A stretch of DNA of 7,137 nucleotides from RGIG1959 sp045637645 (GTDB lineage Bacteria > Bacillota > Clostridia > Oscillospirales > Acutalibacteraceae). Shown here in pieces: positions 6,052-7,137 of this stretch. The number at the start of each line of letters is the position of its first letter. Position 1 is the stretch's first letter. The position numbers were made by a program, and so were the translations under genes. The notes beneath the pieces were generated by a model. It ran no database searches. It was not told the DNA's origin and saw only the letters and a program-made list of their open reading frames with translations. The DNA lies in assembly GCA_045637645.1 (NCBI GenBank), contig JAZTZV010000072.1, positions 1 through 7,137 of the forward strand, written 5' to 3'.

Positions 6052-6085
6052 AAAGGGCTGTTGCTATTGCTAGCAACACCCCTTT
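6052..6085 (-). terminator. Hairpin upstream of MBOAT (terminator or attenuator)
   Basis: On the minus strand AAAGGG-G-TGTTGCT (6085-6072) pairs with AGCAACA-G-CCCTTT (6065-6052), with one G-G mismatch, around loop AGCAAT. The following tract is only TTTTC. It lies 24 nt after the lipoprotein stop and just 4 nt before the MBOAT ribosome site, leaving no room for a downstream promoter. It therefore probably sets partial read-through. Confidence 0.72.
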
Positions 6086-6109
6086 CGGTTGCAAGATTGA
6101 GTGTTTGGT

Positions 6110-6649
6110 TTACGCAAGCGCTTCTTCCACAGCGTACACAGTCACGTCGTAGGAAGCGGAAAGCTTCGTTTTGAAGTTGTCGATGAGGTCGCCGGCACCG
6201 AACGCCACAACCACATAGTCGTCAGCGAGGGTCGCGATGACGAGCTTCTCGGGGAAACCGCACATCCAGTGGTTGTTCTTGATCGCGTCTTGCATCGCCG
6301 ACACGAAAGCCGCTTGATCCGCGCCTTCTGCGATGTGGTAAGCACCGGCGGTGAAGTTGTTCGCCATCATCATGTGGATGTAGTGAGCAGCGCCGTCGAT
6401 CATGTCAGCCGCGTCAGAGGGGCAAACCAACAGACCTTGAAGGGATTCTTTGTCAGCAACATCGAGTTCCATCGGATCGCCGGGGATTCTCTCGTCTTCG
6501 CTGTAGCTGTTAGCAACAGTGGTCAAAATGTCGAGGGGAGCCGACACGCCTTCGAGTTTCACGGTCGCGTCACCGCTGTTGGTGGTGCCGCAAGCGGCGA
6601 GGGACAGAAGCATCAGAGCGGACAGAGCAATAGCAAGTACTTTTTTCAT
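6110..6649 (-). CDS. Lipoprotein, DUF4358-like
   Basis: The 179-residue protein starts with a clear lipoprotein signal: positive MKK, a hydrophobic stretch, and lipobox LAAC with Cys20 as the expected lipidation site. The mature part (21-179) should sit on the outer face of the membrane. Residues about 88-162 show a pattern like DUF4358, with a helix-rich segment beginning AYHIAEGADQAAFVSAM and then a strand LVIATLADDYVVVAFG. I rate this family match as moderate. In clostridial genomes DUF4358 lipoproteins often neighbour MBOAT and DHHW genes (from memory), and that context supports the call. The molecular function is unknown; an accessory role in surface glycan acylation is inference. GGAGAA eight bases before the ATG supports the start. 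It lies 27 bp after the upstream gene, likely in the same operon. Confidence 0.75.
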   Translation of the reverse strand: MKKVLAIALSALMLLSLAACGTTNSGDATVKLEGVSAPLDILTTVANSYSEDERIPGDPMELDVADKESLQGLLVCPSDAADMIDGAAHYIHMMMANNFTAGAYHIAEGADQAAFVSAMQDAIKNNHWMCGFPEKLVIATLADDYVVVAFGAGDLIDNFKTKLSASYDVTVYAVEEALA

Positions 6650-6676
6650 GGTTAGTTTCTCCTTTTTTATATGAAT

Positions 6677-7137
6677 TTAATCTTGCACAATGGTAAATGA
6701 GCCGTTTTCTTCGTCGGCGGTCAAGGTGTATGTGTCGCCGTTGATGATCACGGTAGCATCGGGGGCGGTGACGTACCAGTACAGCACCACAAAGTCCGAT
6801 GTTTTGTAGGGGAACGAGGATTCCAACGCACCGTCGTTGTTTTTTACAAAGATCGAGTCATCGGTTTCCACTTGGATCTCGCCGTCAAACGCGACGGTGA
6901 AGGTTGCGAAGTAGCTGTCACCCGTGCGGGCAAAAGCGGTTGCGGGAAGTGCTTCTTGATTTACGTTAGAGTCAAGTGACCAATCGCTTGAAATGATCGG
7001 TGTCGGTTGATCGGGCTGAAAATACACAGTGCCGAACACAATCAAAGCCACACATGCGGCGATCGTACCGATCATAGGTATCAATCGAACGGCCGATTGA
7101 CGTTTCGGTTGAGAAACGGCGTTCATCACCTGTTCTT
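6677..7137 (-). CDS. Anti-sigma-like single-pass membrane protein, 5' end outside window
   Basis: The frame is open to the right edge, reading E-Q-V-M-N-A-V just inside it, so about 152 residues of the C-terminal part are visible. The internal GTG (7129) and ATG (7126) have no separate ribosome site and are probably not starts. A short basic, cytoplasm-type stretch (PKRQSAVR) leads into one hydrophobic helix of about 22 residues (LIPMIGTIAACVALIVFGTVYF spans 7084-7019). An extracellular domain of about 115 residues follows. It is acidic and beta-rich, with DATVIINGDTYTL near the end. This plan, ending ...V-x-A-V before a basic patch and one helix, is typical of clostridial anti-sigma factors, but the N-terminal sigma-binding or zinc-finger part is not visible. 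It heads the visible operon. A different single-pass surface protein is possible. Confidence 0.6.
   Translation of the reverse strand, partial: EQVMNAVSQPKRQSAVRLIPMIGTIAACVALIVFGTVYFQPDQPTPIISSDWSLDSNVNQEALPATAFARTGDSYFATFTVAFDGEIQVETDDSIFVKNNDGALESSFPYKTSDFVVLYWYVTAPDATVIINGDTYTLTADEENGSFTIVQD

Noticed and set aside
7084..7129. True start of the anti-sigma-like protein at GTG 7129 or ATG 7126
   Set aside because: The frame continues open to the window edge, no spaced ribosome site precedes either codon, and the E-Q-V-M-N-A-V context looks internal.

Overview
This looks like chromosome of an uncultured anaerobic Firmicute, probably a clostridial gut-type organism (inference). The support is strong AGGAGG-type ribosome sites, consensus sigma-A promoters with extended -10 elements, intrinsic terminators with long T-tracts, and a set of clostridial-style families (DHHW protein, DUF4358-like lipoprotein, anti-sigma-like single-pass protein). 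No phage structural gene, integrase, transposase or CRISPR array is present.

Left region (1-740): a strong promoter drives an initiator tRNA-fMet (61-135) with its own terminator. Downstream is about 600 bp without a believable protein gene. It holds an exact 37-bp second copy of the tRNA 3' half with a different terminator (342-414). It also holds two inverted, diverged copies of the anticodon region (196-227 and 647-678), a strongly folded GC-rich stretch (241-329), and a small hairpin element bounded by TTCACT-type heptamers (419-498). I read this as a tRNA-associated recombination or insertion hot spot, and it is the part of the window least explained by ordinary genes.

Middle region (741-3445, plus strand): two short transcription units. 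The first encodes a COG3910-type AAA/ABC-like ATPase followed 19 bp later by an acidic DMP19/DUF4375 protein. The second has its own promoter, with a dyad over the -10 element, and encodes a ferritin with a complete ferroxidase centre followed by a ZIP metal transporter. These last two suggest linked metal uptake and storage. A bidirectional terminator at 3449-3484 closes this side.

Right region (3490-7137, minus strand): a convergent operon reading in from the right edge. In order of transcription it encodes a truncated single-pass, anti-sigma-like membrane protein, a lipoprotein, an AlgI-like MBOAT acyltransferase, and a DHHW/AlgJ-AlgX-like SGNH protein with an Asp-x-His plus Ser triad. The last two should form a machine that moves acyl groups, probably acetyl, across the membrane onto an extracellular glycan. 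A terminator-like hairpin sits directly in front of the MBOAT ribosome site, so the acyltransferase genes may be expressed by regulated or partial read-through. A similar hairpin lies between the ferritin and ZIP genes.
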